64,000 nucleotides of DNA from Enhydrobacter sp. (GCA_025808875.1 CP075528.1:744001-808000), one strand, 5' to 3'. Positions 50,526 to 59,317 are shown, numbered from the stretch's first letter. Notes: generated by a model not told the origin, from the letters alone. Made by a program: numbers and translations.

Positions 50526-50559
50526 CCCCGGTGCGATCTAGCACCGGGGCTTGTTTTGT
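50526..50559 (+). terminator. Rho-independent terminator between the lipoprotein genes
   Basis: CCCCGGTGC (50526-50534) pairs perfectly with GCACCGGGG (50541-50549), followed by CTTGTTTTGTT. It separates the two lipoprotein genes into independent transcripts. Confidence 0.9.
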
Positions 50560-50593
50560 TGAGCGGTGACCGCAGTACGCAGGTTATGTAAAG
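50559..50593 (+). repeat. Upstream repeat of the lipoprotein gene pair (copy B)
   Basis: Partner of 49950-49986. The conserved part runs to GTTATGTAAAG, after which copy B joins TTGGTCGCCATG directly, without the purine-rich segment seen in copy A. Confidence 0.85.
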
Positions 50594-50602
50594 TTGGTCG
50601 CC

Positions 50603-51097
50603 ATGCGCGCCACCATCAAGTCTGCCATCGTTCTGCTTGCACTCGTGCTCGGCGGCTGCGTCACCACGCAGTCCACGGCCACTCCACCCATCGACATGGG
50701 TGCTGCGCCCGCGGTGAGCCCAAGTAGGCTCGCTGAAATCTGCGAACACTTCAAAGATGGCATGGTCTACTCTGGCGATCTCGATCTCGGCTATCGGTTT
50801 GTCTCGATCGAAGTGACCTACGGGGGCTGCAAGGTTTGGAGACAAAAGACAAAGGAGGGCCAGTCAATTGTAGAGATTCTGGTGAGAAAGTGGCAGCTGC
50901 AAGGCTCCGCGCCGGAAAAAGAATTCGCGCAAACATGGGCCGTCATAAGTAATGACGTCCTATACTGGCTAAATCCGCGACCAGAGCCTAACTTGCGTGG
51001 CAAGGTGATCCAGCTGGTCGGCAAAAACTACACCGAGCAGCGGATTTTGGGGTCAGGTAATGGGCGGCCAACAATGATCAAGCGGCGAGAGCGGTGA
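50603..51097 (+). CDS. Small lipoprotein, family member 4
   Basis: From ATG 50603, 164 aa with lipobox LGGC (SAIVLLALVLGGCVTT) and the family pattern ICEHFKDGMVYSGDL plus a second Cys. It shares the upstream repeat and signal peptide style of member 3 but has diverged over the mature part. Compared with member 3, about 15 bp including the AGGAG ribosome binding site are missing before the start, so translation may be weak. It is the last gene inside the island. Confidence 0.75.
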   Translation: MRATIKSAIVLLALVLGGCVTTQSTATPPIDMGAAPAVSPSRLAEICEHFKDGMVYSGDLDLGYRFVSIEVTYGGCKVWRQKTKEGQSIVEILVRKWQLQGSAPEKEFAQTWAVISNDVLYWLNPRPEPNLRGKVIQLVGKNYTEQRILGSGNGRPTMIKRRER

Positions 51098-51130
51098 AAG
51101 GCGGCACCGAACCGCTGCTCTGAACCTTAC

Positions 51131-51150
51131 TGCGGGTATTTTTGCGGGTA
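51131..51150 (+). promoter_or_regulatory. Paired TGCGGGTA repeats, putative integrase arm sites (right)
   Basis: TGCGGGTA at 51131-51138 and 51143-51150, period 12 bp, 63 bp before the attR core. It matches the pair at 2176-2195 in sequence, orientation and period. Confidence 0.65.
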
Positions 51151-51212
51151 CGCGAATTTCCCGGGCTGAAAAAGATCTGTTGTGACAAAGGGTTATCGGC
51201 TCAATGTGACGA

Positions 51213-51227
51213 CGCCCCTGGCACCAT
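51213..51227 (+). other. Putative attR core
   Basis: CGCCCCTGGCACCAT repeats the tRNA-Phe 3' end at 2049-2064 with one G missing. No further tRNA sequence is present upstream, as expected for the distal att of a tRNA-targeting island. Confidence 0.7.
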
Positions 51228-51350
51228 TCCTCGTCGACGACCCGAGAATCTCCTAGACTGCGGACGCTTGCGGACGCTGCACGGCCGCATGGGGTGGGGG
51301 AAGCCGATGACACGTGAACGGGATGTTCCGCTGCGCTGCGGCGGTGTCGC

Positions 51351-52583
51351 ATGAGCCGCGTGCTGATCGCCGGGGGTGGCGTCGGCGGGCTGGTGTTGGC
51401 GATGATGCTGCACCGGCGCGGCATCGACTGCGTCGTGTTCGAGGCGGCGGTCGAGGTCAAGGAGCTGGGCGTCGGCATCAACACCTTGCCGCACGGCATT
51501 GCCGAGCTCGAGCAGCTCGGGTTGCTGGCGGAGATGGATCGCATCGCCATTCGCACGCGCGAACTGCGCTACCTGAATCACCTCGGCCAGACCATCTGGT
51601 CGGATCTGCGCGGGACCTGGGCCGGTCACGCCACGCCGCAATTCTCGGTTCATCGCGGCCGCCTGCACGGAATGCTGTGGCGCGCGGCGCTTGGAAGGCT
51701 GCCCGAGGACAGCGTCCGCACGGGGCATCGGCTGGCGGGCTTCAGCCAGGACGCGGAAGGCGTCACCGCCGAATTCACCACGACGACGGGCACCGTCACC
51801 GAACGGGGCGATGTTCTGGTCGGCGCCGACGGTATCCATTCGGTGCTGCGCGCCCAACTGCATCCCGAGGACGGCGGCATCCGCTGGAACGGCATCCAGA
51901 TGTGGCGCGGTGCACTCGACTATCCGGTGTTGGAGACGGGCGATGTCATGCTCATTGCCGGCGACGAGGTCGCCAAGCTGGTCTTCTATCCCATCGCTCC
52001 CGGCAAGAGCCCGGACACGCGGCTGACCAACTGGGTGATCTACGCGCATGCCGGCGACCCCGAACAGCCGCCGCCGCGCCGGCAGAAATGGTCGCGCGTC
52101 GGCAAGCTGGAGGAGGTGTCGAGGTTCTCGCACCGGCTGAAGCTGCCCCAGCTCGATGTCGAGGGCATGATCCGCGCCACCGGCGAGTTCTATGAATATC
52201 CGATGTGCGACCGCGATCCCTTGCCGTGGTGGACGCAGGGGCGGGTCACCTTGCTCGGCGATGCGGCGCACCCGATGTATCCGGTCGGCAGCAACGGCGC
52301 CTCCCAGGCCATCCTCGATGCGCGCTGCCTCGCCGACCTGCTGGCGGCGCATCCGCCGGGCGAGGCGCTCGCCGCCTATGACGCGGACCGTCGGCCCAAG
52401 ACCGCGGCCCTCGTCGCCAGCAACCGCCAGGGTGGGCCGGAGCGGGTGGTGGATTTCGTCGCCCGGCGCGCGCCGCAGGGCTTCACGGATCTCGCCGGGA
52501 TCGCCACGCCCGAGGAGCTGAAAGCCATCGTCGGCGGCTATGCCCAGATGGCCGGCTTCGCCGCACCCAGGCCGTCGCCGTAG
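51351..52583 (+). CDS. FAD-dependent monooxygenase (PHBH fold)
   Basis: 410 aa with the dinucleotide-binding GxGxxG near the N-terminus (VLIAGGGVGGLVLAMMLHRR), the second FAD motif VLVGADGIHSVLR and the GD motif RVTLLGDAAHPMYPVGSNGA. Class A flavoprotein monooxygenases hydroxylate aromatic or related substrates using NAD(P)H; the substrate cannot be told. It is the first gene right of the island, plus strand, with chromosomal base composition. Confidence 0.9.
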   Translation: MSRVLIAGGGVGGLVLAMMLHRRGIDCVVFEAAVEVKELGVGINTLPHGIAELEQLGLLAEMDRIAIRTRELRYLNHLGQTIWSDLRGTWAGHATPQFSVHRGRLHGMLWRAALGRLPEDSVRTGHRLAGFSQDAEGVTAEFTTTTGTVTERGDVLVGADGIHSVLRAQLHPEDGGIRWNGIQMWRGALDYPVLETGDVMLIAGDEVAKLVFYPIAPGKSPDTRLTNWVIYAHAGDPEQPPPRRQKWSRVGKLEEVSRFSHRLKLPQLDVEGMIRATGEFYEYPMCDRDPLPWWTQGRVTLLGDAAHPMYPVGSNGASQAILDARCLADLLAAHPPGEALAAYDADRRPKTAALVASNRQGGPERVVDFVARRAPQGFTDLAGIATPEELKAIVGGYAQMAGFAAPRPSP

Positions 52584-52686
52584 ACCGGACGACTCCCGTC
52601 TCCCATCTTGCCGCAGACGCTTCGGTGCGGGCGGATGTGCGTAGTACTATCGGGCACCCGCCAAGAGATCGTCCGGGAAGTACGCG

Positions 52687-53436
52687 GTGGCAATGGACCA
52701 GTGGCGAAAACCGTCGAACCGTCGCGTCGACCTGTGGTGGCTTTCGCTGGAAGGCGTGTCGGACGATTCGTCGAGGCGCTGGGCCGCGCTGCTCGACGAC
52801 GACGAGCGCGCGCGCGCCGTGCGCTTCGTCCACGATCGGGATCGCCGTCCGTTCGTCGCCGCGCACGCCCTGTTGCGCGTGCTGTTGCAGGCGTTCGGCG
52901 GTCGGCCCGCCGCCGCGTGGCGGCTGGCCGCAGGGCGCCACGGCAAGCCCGTGCTGCATCCCGACCATGGCCAGGATGCGGCAAGCCTCTCCTTCAACAT
53001 CTCGCACACGCGGGGCGCGGTCGCCTGCGCGACGACCCTCGATCACCCGGTCGGGGTGGACGTCGAAGCGCTGGAGCGTCCGGGCGACCTGATGGAGATC
53101 GCCCGGTCCTACTTCGCGCCGGCCGAACTCGCCACGCTGCGCGCGACGGCACCGGCGGACCGGCGCGCGACGTTCCTGCGGCTGTGGACGCTCAAGGAGG
53201 CGTACCTGAAGGCGCGCGGCGACGGGCTGTCGCTGCCGCTCGATCGCTTCGCCTTCTCGCTGTCGCCGCCGCGCGTCACCTTCGAGCCGGGCTTCGGCGA
53301 CAGGGCGGGCGACTGGCAGTTTCATTCTCTTTCGGCCGGCACCGCGCATGTGCTGTCGCTCGCCGTTCGACACGGAGCCGATGAGCCGCTCGCCGTGCAG
53401 GAGCATCGGCTGAGTCCGGCCGATCTCGACGGGTAG
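52687..53436 (+). CDS. 4'-phosphopantetheinyl transferase (Sfp type)
   Basis: About 249 aa with the PPTase motifs: RHGKPVL, FNISHTRG, GVDVE (about 123-127) holding the Mg-binding Asp/Glu, and FLRLWTLKEAYLKARG. Sfp-type enzymes load the CoA-derived arm onto carrier proteins of fatty-acid, polyketide or peptide synthesis. GTG 52687 or ATG 52693 may be the start. No carrier-protein gene is adjacent. Confidence 0.9.
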   Translation: MAMDQWRKPSNRRVDLWWLSLEGVSDDSSRRWAALLDDDERARAVRFVHDRDRRPFVAAHALLRVLLQAFGGRPAAAWRLAAGRHGKPVLHPDHGQDAASLSFNISHTRGAVACATTLDHPVGVDVEALERPGDLMEIARSYFAPAELATLRATAPADRRATFLRLWTLKEAYLKARGDGLSLPLDRFAFSLSPPRVTFEPGFGDRAGDWQFHSLSAGTAHVLSLAVRHGADEPLAVQEHRLSPADLDG

Positions 53437-53921
53437 GCGACGAAGGCCCATCGCGTCGCCGGGAGAGTCAGATTCGCCCGTGACGCCGGAATCGGGGGGT
53501 CGAATCGCCCTCCGATGCAGACGCCATCGGCATCGGACGGAATCCATCGACCGAATTAGGTCCTTGTCAGTGAGTCGAGGTAAAATGCGCCCATGAGCAC
53601 CCTGACCACACCCGGCCGCGAGGGCCGCGCGGGATTTCCCGTATCGACGTTCTCCTTTGCCAATCGCCCGCCGACCCGTCCTCCCGACATGTGACCGGAG
53701 GTTTCCGCAGTTCCCGCAGTTTGCGCAACGCATTCCGGCAGAGAGCAGGCACACCACCCTGAGGGCGTCTCGGGCGGGTGCTCGCGACGTTGATTGTCCG
53801 GCGACACCCCGCCGGAGGTTTGCGAGGTTTCCGAGGTTTCCGAGATCGATTTCCGCGATTTCCGCGATTTCCGCGACGGGGGTCGTAGCGGTTCGGGTCG
53901 GCGCGAATGCAACCGGTAGGG
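53437..53921. repeat. Intergenic region with short degenerate repeats
   Basis: No gene supported. At 53694-53720 and again at 53815-53878 there are runs of 9-bp units such as TTTCCGCGA and GGTTTCCGA (TTTCCGCGA occurs three times in a row near 53860). An open minus-strand frame across them encodes only Ser/Lys/Glu-rich repeats and is not credible. They are probably slipped-strand repeats in noncoding DNA. Confidence 0.6.
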
Positions 53922-54743
53922 TCAGTCGTCCCGGCGTCGCCGGGCGGCGTAGCCGCGGTAGAAGGCCGGTCCCAATTCGGGATGGGTCTCGATCCGGTGC
54001 GTCTGGGAATCGATCGTCCAGCGGTCGACGATGTCGTAGCCGAGCCCGTCGAGCGCCTGCGGCACCTCGCGCTCGTCGCGAACGTGATAGGGCACTTCGG
54101 CGACCCGGAAATTTTCCAGCGTCACCACGGTGGGGCCATCGCGCGTCACGACCTTGTTGAGAAGGATGTGGCGCGGCAACCGGCGCAGGCGCCGGACCAG
54201 TTCCGGCAGGGGCCGGTCGAGATAGGGCATCAGCCCCGACGCCAGCAGGACGTCGGCGGGGGCGGCGTCCTCGAGGCGCTCGACGAAGGACAGGGTCCGG
54301 TCGGTGGGTCGCGCCTGCTTGCGTCCGGCCCGGACCAGCGCCGGCAGGTCGTAGACGGTCCACTCGATCCGCGCGAGATCGAGATAGGGCTCGAAGGCGC
54401 GATACTTCACCCCGATGTGGCCGCCGGCGTCGACCACGTGGATCGGCTCGGCGGACAGTCGCTTCAGCCAGTAGAGGATCGGATAGTCCCACAGCGGGAC
54501 CTGCTGCATCAGCTCCTTCGAGACCTCGGTGACGTCGTCGTTGTCGTAGCCCCGCAGCTTGCCCGGCCGCACGTTCTTCAGGGCCTCCTCGTGCGAGGCG
54601 AAGGCGCCGCGAAAGCGCAGGGTGTCCGGGGCGAGGGCGCGGTAGCGGCCGATGGCGGTCAGGGCTGCGATCTTCATCTGGTGGCGCAGCGCGGCGACGA
54701 AACCGGAACCGGCGACCCATTCTGCTTCGGCAAGGAGCTCCAT
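53922..54743 (-). CDS. Methyltransferase, TIGR04325-like
   Basis: From ATG 54743 the product is 273 aa. It shows the pattern of this family: LRFRGAFASHEEALKNV near the start, the SAM-binding strand IHVVDAGGHIGVKYRAF, then ADVLLASGLMPYLDRPLPEL and RHILLNKVVTRDGPTVVTL. Such putative methyltransferases often sit near polysaccharide genes; here the context does not define the substrate. An upstream-extended frame crosses the start of the divergent small gene and is not used. Confidence 0.78.
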   Translation of the reverse strand: MELLAEAEWVAGSGFVAALRHQMKIAALTAIGRYRALAPDTLRFRGAFASHEEALKNVRPGKLRGYDNDDVTEVSKELMQQVPLWDYPILYWLKRLSAEPIHVVDAGGHIGVKYRAFEPYLDLARIEWTVYDLPALVRAGRKQARPTDRTLSFVERLEDAAPADVLLASGLMPYLDRPLPELVRRLRRLPRHILLNKVVTRDGPTVVTLENFRVAEVPYHVRDEREVPQALDGLGYDIVDRWTIDSQTHRIETHPELGPAFYRGYAARRRRDD

Positions 54744-54888
54744 TGGACGATACGCTACACGAATGCCGGGGCGACCGCGATTCGTCGAGGATGCCGGCAG
54801 GCTCGCCGAGGCGGCATGCCCGGGAGCGGCGAACGGTGCTAGGTTGATCGGGCCTGACCGGGGCCGGTCGAGCGAACAGGAGACCAGA

Positions 54889-55005
54889 ATGCCCGTGACA
54901 TTGGACACCATCGGTCAAGACTTCGGGACCATTATCCAGATGCAGAGCACGATGATGAAGGAGAGGGGCGACGCCCTGAAGGGCATCATCCGGAAGATGG
55001 GCTGA
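54889..55005 (+). CDS. Small protein, 38 aa
   Basis: ATG 54889 with CAGGAGA 7-13 bp upstream opens a 38-codon frame: MPVTLDTIGQDFGTIIQMQS, then TMMKERGDALKGIIRKMG. It is amphipathic with no Cys. The frame, ribosome binding site and position directly before the racemase-like gene make it credible, but no family is known to me. Confidence 0.5.
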   Translation: MPVTLDTIGQDFGTIIQMQSTMMKERGDALKGIIRKMG

Positions 55006-55028
55006 CGCCGTCCCGGCGGCCCTTCGGC

Positions 55029-55823
55029 ATGTCGCTCGGCAAGGACAATTGGGGCTGGCGCGCCCGTATCGGCCTGTTCATCGTCGCCAGCGAGGCGGTG
55101 CCGGAAGCGGAATGGTGGGCGATGGCGCCCGCCGGCGTTTCCGTTCACGCCGCCCGAGTGACGGCGAAGGCGCCGTGGGCATCCTGGTCGGCCGACCGGG
55201 CCGGCGTCGAGCTCGCGGCCGACCTGGACCGCGGCTGCCGGCAGTTCGCCGCAATGCAGCTGTCGGCGGTGACGGTCGCGCACACTTCGAGCAGCGTCGT
55301 GGGCGGCAAGGGATGGGACGAGGCGGTGATCGCCCGCCTCGCGGCCGAGCTCGGCAACGGCGTGAACGTCACGACCAACGGGCTCGACACGCTGATGGCC
55401 CTGCGCGCCGCGGGCATCACGCATCCCCTCCTGGTGTTGCCGCCGTGGTTCCCCGACGACACGATCGCCGCCGCGCTGCGCTACTACCGGGAGCAGGGGA
55501 TCGAACCGGCGGCGCATCTGCGCATGGATCCCGGGCGCAAGTGGCGCGACCTCGCGCCCGGCGATCTCTACGGGCAGGGGCTGGGGTTCGCCCAGGAGAT
55601 CGAGCCGCTCTACCGGCAGATCCGCGCGGCATGCCCGCCGCGCGCCGACGGCGTTCTGATCGCCGGCACGGGCTTTCGCTGCGTCGGCATCCTGGAGGCG
55701 CTCGAGCGCGACCTCGGACGACCGGCGGTCTCGGCGAACCAGGCCGGCCTGTGGCGCTGCCTGCGCTTGAGCGGGGTGCGCGAAGCGGTCGAGGGCTATG
55801 GTAGTTTGCTCAGGCTTGGTTGA
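55029..55823 (+). CDS. Asp/Glu racemase or maleate-isomerase-like protein
   Basis: 264 aa of the Asp/Glu racemase superfamily type. Two-domain pattern: VTVAHTSSSVVGGKGWDE in the first half, and GTGFRCVGILEALERDLGRP with NQAGLWRCLRL in the second. Maleate isomerases and arylmalonate decarboxylases use one or two Cys; the second-half Cys is kept, while the first-half place reads His-Thr-Ser. Start ATG 55029 lies 24 bp after the small gene. The following amidohydrolase suggests a small degradative pathway. Confidence 0.7.
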   Translation: MSLGKDNWGWRARIGLFIVASEAVPEAEWWAMAPAGVSVHAARVTAKAPWASWSADRAGVELAADLDRGCRQFAAMQLSAVTVAHTSSSVVGGKGWDEAVIARLAAELGNGVNVTTNGLDTLMALRAAGITHPLLVLPPWFPDDTIAAALRYYREQGIEPAAHLRMDPGRKWRDLAPGDLYGQGLGFAQEIEPLYRQIRAACPPRADGVLIAGTGFRCVGILEALERDLGRPAVSANQAGLWRCLRLSGVREAVEGYGSLLRLG

Positions 55824-55846
55824 AATCGAAGGAGTCGGGTGCGCGC

Positions 55847-57496
55847 ATGAGTCAGAGTTCCGTCACCATCTTCCGCGCCCGCCGAATCCTCACCATGAAC
55901 CCCGCCCGTCCCGAGGCGACCCATGTCGCGGTGCGCGAGGGCCGCATCCTGGGCGTCGGGCCGCTCGAGGAACTCGTCGGGTGGGGTGCCCACACCCTCG
56001 ACGACAGGTTCGCCGACAAGGTGCTCCTGCCGGGGCTGGTCGAGGGCCACAGCCACGCCAGCGAGGGCACTTTCTGGAACTACACCTACGTCGGCCGTTT
56101 CGATCGCATGGATCCGGATGGCAAGGTCTGGCCGGGCGCCGCGTCGATCGAGGAGGTGGTGTCGCGCCTGCGGCAAGCCGAGAATTCCCAGGCGACGTCC
56201 ACCGAGCCGCTGTCGGGCTGGGGACTCGATCCGATTTATTATGGCGACCGTCGCGTCGTGCGCGCCGACTTCGATCGTGTGTCCGCCGGGCGCCCGGTCG
56301 GCGTGATGCATGCCAGCGGCCACATCTTCAACGTCAACAGCCGGGCCCTCGAGATCGCCGGCCTGCTGCGACCGGGCATCAATCATCCCGGCGTGCCGCT
56401 CGGCGCCGACGGCCTGCCGACGGGTGAGTTGAAGGGACCGGAAGCGATGGCGCTTGTCGGTGGCCATATCGGCTTCGATCGCGAACGTCTCGCCAACGAC
56501 GAGCCCGGCTTGCGGCGCTTCGCGCGCCTGTGTGTGCGGCGTGGCGTGACGACGGCGACCGATCTGGCCAACCTGCTGCCCGACGACGCCGTCGCCATGA
56601 TGCGGCGCGTCACCGGCGAGGCGCGTTTTCCCGTGCGCATCGCGTCGTTCCGCCGCTTCCAGGCCCTGACACCGCAGCAGGCGGTCGACCATGCAATGGC
56701 GTTGCGCAAGCAGTCGACCGATCGCCTGCGGCTGGGGGCGGTCAAGCTCTTCGTCGACGGTTCGATCCAGGGTTTCTCTGCCCGCCTGCGCTGGCCGGGC
56801 TACTACAACGGTGCACCAAATGGTCTTTGGTACACGCCGCCCGAGTCGATCCGCGAGCTCTACCGGCTGGCGCTGCGTAACGGCGTTCTGGTGCACAGCC
56901 ATACCAACGGCGATCAGGCGACGGAGATGGCGCTCGACTGCCTCGAGGAGGCGCTTCTTGACCAACCCGCGCGCGACCACCGCTTCACCCTGCAGCATTG
57001 CCAGCTCGCCGATGCCGCGCAGTTCCGGCGTATGGCGCGGCTCGGCATGTGCGCGAACCTCTTTCCCAATCATCACTTCTATTGGGGCGACCAGCACTAC
57101 GAGACGACGGTCGGGCCCGAGCGCGCCATGCGCATGAACGCCTGCGCCACGGCGCTCGCATCGGGCGTGCCGCTCGCCATTCACTCCGATGCGCCGGTGA
57201 CGCCGCTCGGGCCGATCTTCACGGCGTGGTGCGCGGTCAACCGGCTGACCGCGAGCGGACGCGTGCTCGGCACCACGGAGCGCATTTCCGTCGCCGACGC
57301 GCTGCGCACCATCACCCTCGGTGCCGCCTGGACCCTCGGGCTAGATGCCGAGGTGGGGTCGATCGAATGCGGCAAGCGCGCCGACTTCGCCGTGCTCGAG
57401 GACGATCCGACGCAAGTCGCGCCCGAGCAGCTCAAGGATATCGGCATCTGGGGCACGGTGCAGGACGGCCGCGTCTTCCCCGCCGGCGAGGCATGA
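55847..57496 (+). CDS. Amidohydrolase family protein (YtcJ-like)
   Basis: From ATG 55847 (GAAGGAG 13 bp upstream) about 549 aa. Metal-binding signature GLVEGHSHAS (HxH), later LVHSHTNGDQA, FTLQHCQ and AIHSDAP with the terminal Asp. YtcJ-like metal-dependent hydrolases cleave cyclic or linear amide bonds of unknown small molecules. Its stop overlaps the CobW-type GTPase start by ATGA, so the enzyme and a putative metallochaperone are coupled, possibly to load Zn into the hydrolase. Confidence 0.9.
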   Translation: MSQSSVTIFRARRILTMNPARPEATHVAVREGRILGVGPLEELVGWGAHTLDDRFADKVLLPGLVEGHSHASEGTFWNYTYVGRFDRMDPDGKVWPGAASIEEVVSRLRQAENSQATSTEPLSGWGLDPIYYGDRRVVRADFDRVSAGRPVGVMHASGHIFNVNSRALEIAGLLRPGINHPGVPLGADGLPTGELKGPEAMALVGGHIGFDRERLANDEPGLRRFARLCVRRGVTTATDLANLLPDDAVAMMRRVTGEARFPVRIASFRRFQALTPQQAVDHAMALRKQSTDRLRLGAVKLFVDGSIQGFSARLRWPGYYNGAPNGLWYTPPESIRELYRLALRNGVLVHSHTNGDQATEMALDCLEEALLDQPARDHRFTLQHCQLADAAQFRRMARLGMCANLFPNHHFYWGDQHYETTVGPERAMRMNACATALASGVPLAIHSDAPVTPLGPIFTAWCAVNRLTASGRVLGTTERISVADALRTITLGAAWTLGLDAEVGSIECGKRADFAVLEDDPTQVAPEQLKDIGIWGTVQDGRVFPAGEA

Positions 57497-58413
57497 CGGC
57501 TCCGCGACTGCCGGTCACGGTGATCGGCGGCTATCTCGGCGCCGGCAAGACGACACTGGTCAACAATCTGCTGCGCGGCGCCGACGGACGGCGGCTTGCC
57601 GTGCTGGTCAACGATTTCGGCGCCGTGCCGATCGACCGCGACCTGATCGTCGCGTCCGACGGCGACACGGTGGAACTCGCGGGTGGCTGCGTCTGCTGCA
57701 ACTACGGCTCCGACCTCATGGAGGCGCTGGCAAACCTGCCGGCGCGGTTGCCGGGCATCGAGGGCGTCGTGCTGGAAGCCAGCGGCGTGGCGCTGCCCGG
57801 CATGGTGGCCAGCGCCGTCACCCTGCTGCCGGTCTACCGCATCGACGGCGTCGTCGTTCTGGCCGATGCCGGCACGGTCCGCGAGCGGGCGGACGACGCT
57901 TATCTCGGCGACACGATCCGCCGCCAACTCGAAGCCGCCGACCTCGTCGTGCTCAATCGGTGCGATCTGGTCGAAGAGACGACGCGAGAAGCCCTGGCGA
58001 TATGGCTGTCGCAGGAGGTCCCCCACGCCCGGGCGGTGACGGCCGTACGCGCCGACATCACGCCCGATCTCGTGCTCGGCCTGCGCGATGCGCCGGCTGA
58101 CCGGCCGTCGTCGATCCTGCGGACGCCGGGCGCGCCCGATGCGGCGGCACTCTACGAATCGGTGGAGGTCGCGGTGCCGGTCGCAGTCGACGCGGAGGCG
58201 CTGGCGCGACGGCTAACCGCGCCCGGGCTTGGGTTGTTGCGCGCCAAGGCGATCGTGGAGGGAGCGGACGGCCGCAAGACCGCGCTCCACGTCGTCGGCG
58301 GACGCTACGGGATCGATCCCGCGCCCGCCGGCGCCCGCACCGGAAGGCTGGTCGCCATCGGTCTGCGCGGTCGGCTCGATGTCGCGGCACTCCGGTCGAT
58401 CGTGCAGAATTGA
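57493..58413 (+). CDS. CobW/COG0523-type GTPase, putative metal chaperone
   Basis: 306 aa with Walker A GGYLGAGKTT (12-21), the CxCC metal-binding motif CVCC (66-69), the Walker B region GVVLEASGVA and a C-terminal CobW_C-like domain. G3E GTPases deliver Zn or Co to target enzymes. Translationally coupled (ATGA) to the amidohydrolase, which is likely its client. The frame extends upstream antisense to nothing meaningful; ATG 57493 fits the domain start. Confidence 0.9.
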   Translation: MTAPRLPVTVIGGYLGAGKTTLVNNLLRGADGRRLAVLVNDFGAVPIDRDLIVASDGDTVELAGGCVCCNYGSDLMEALANLPARLPGIEGVVLEASGVALPGMVASAVTLLPVYRIDGVVVLADAGTVRERADDAYLGDTIRRQLEAADLVVLNRCDLVEETTREALAIWLSQEVPHARAVTAVRADITPDLVLGLRDAPADRPSSILRTPGAPDAAALYESVEVAVPVAVDAEALARRLTAPGLGLLRAKAIVEGADGRKTALHVVGGRYGIDPAPAGARTGRLVAIGLRGRLDVAALRSIVQN

Positions 58414-58432
58414 CCGGTCGTCGGCGCGCCGC

Positions 58433-59317
58433 CTACACGCGCTCGATGCGGGCGCGACCGAACAGCCCGTGCGGGCGCAACGCCAACATGGCCAGCAGCA
58501 CGAAATAGGGCACGATGCTGCCGAAGCCGCTGCCCAGCCGTTCGTCCAGATAGCCGGCGCCGAGGCTCTCCAGGATGCCGATGGCGATCGCCGCGACGAT
58601 CGTTCCGCCGATGCTGTCGAGGCCGCCGATGATGACGATGGGAAACACTTTCAGCCCGACCAGCGCCACGCCGAAGCCGCTGCCGGCCACGAACACCCAC
58701 AGCACGCCGGCGATCACCGCCACCACGCCGGCCATCGCCCAGGCGATCGCGAGGTGCCTGTCGACGTCTATTCCGACCGCAGCCGCCGCCTGCGGGTCGT
58801 CGGCCATCGCCTGGAGGGCGACGCCGGTGCGGCTGTAGCGGTAGAACAAGCCGACGAGACCGGTGCACAGGATGGCGAGCGCCGCGGCGACGAGCTTGTC
58901 GGTCGCGATCGCAAGGTCGCCGACCATCAGCGGTTCCTTCAGGAGCGTCGGGGGCAGCATCGCCGGCGTGCCGCCGAACAGCGGCGGGTAGACGCCGCGC
59001 ATCGCCATGCCGAGTCCCAGCGTGACCATGATCGCGGCGATGGCGGGGCGGCCGACGAGGCGGCCCATGACGAGCCGGCTGAAACCAACTGCCAGCGCGA
59101 CCATGACGGCCGACGCGAAGACGACGGCGCCGATCGGCCCGAGATCGAGCACATGGACGCCCGTGCCGGCGAGCGCCGCGGCCACCATGATCCACTCGCC
59201 CAGGGCAAAGTTGATCATCCTCGAGGCTTTGTAGACGAGCACGAAGGCGAGCGCGATCAGCGTGTAGATCGCACCGGCCAGCGCGCCGTCGATCAGCAAC
59301 GCCAGGAAGAACGCCAT
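58433..59317 (-). CDS. livH: Branched-chain amino-acid-type ABC transporter permease, LivH family
   Basis: 294 aa, about eight hydrophobic segments, with family landmarks LIALAFVLVYKASRMINFAL near the N-terminus, RYSRTGVALQAMADDPQAAA and FPIVIIGGLDSIGGTIVAAI (the EAA-like loop). LivH permeases pair with LivM and LivF/G ATPases to import branched-chain amino acids or related amides. No partner genes lie in the window; they may be encoded elsewhere. Confidence 0.9.
   Translation of the reverse strand: MAFFLALLIDGALAGAIYTLIALAFVLVYKASRMINFALGEWIMVAAALAGTGVHVLDLGPIGAVVFASAVMVALAVGFSRLVMGRLVGRPAIAAIMVTLGLGMAMRGVYPPLFGGTPAMLPPTLLKEPLMVGDLAIATDKLVAAALAILCTGLVGLFYRYSRTGVALQAMADDPQAAAAVGIDVDRHLAIAWAMAGVVAVIAGVLWVFVAGSGFGVALVGLKVFPIVIIGGLDSIGGTIVAAIAIGILESLGAGYLDERLGSGFGSIVPYFVLLAMLALRPHGLFGRARIERV

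Larger units (their letters stand above)
2049..51227. mobile_element. Genomic island in the 3' end of tRNA-Phe, about 49 kb
   Basis: Seen: a tyrosine integrase gene directly inside tRNA-Phe; a near-perfect copy of the tRNA 3' end (one base missing) at 51213-51227; matching paired TGCGGGTA repeats beside both ends; chromosomal-type genes outside and accessory genes inside. Known: P4-type integrases commonly use tRNA 3' ends and carry arm-type binding sites flanking the core. Inferred: these mark attL and attR. The interior has antirestriction, ParB, two conjugation-type ATPases, a replication-relaxation protein, a large serine recombinase and defence genes, but no T4SS channel genes, so it looks mobilisable. 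It may be several nested elements rather than one acquisition. Confidence 0.82.

Noticed and set aside
53556..53912. 118-aa open frame on the minus strand
   Set aside because: It is generated by the short TTTCCGCGA-type repeats and has no signal or domain.
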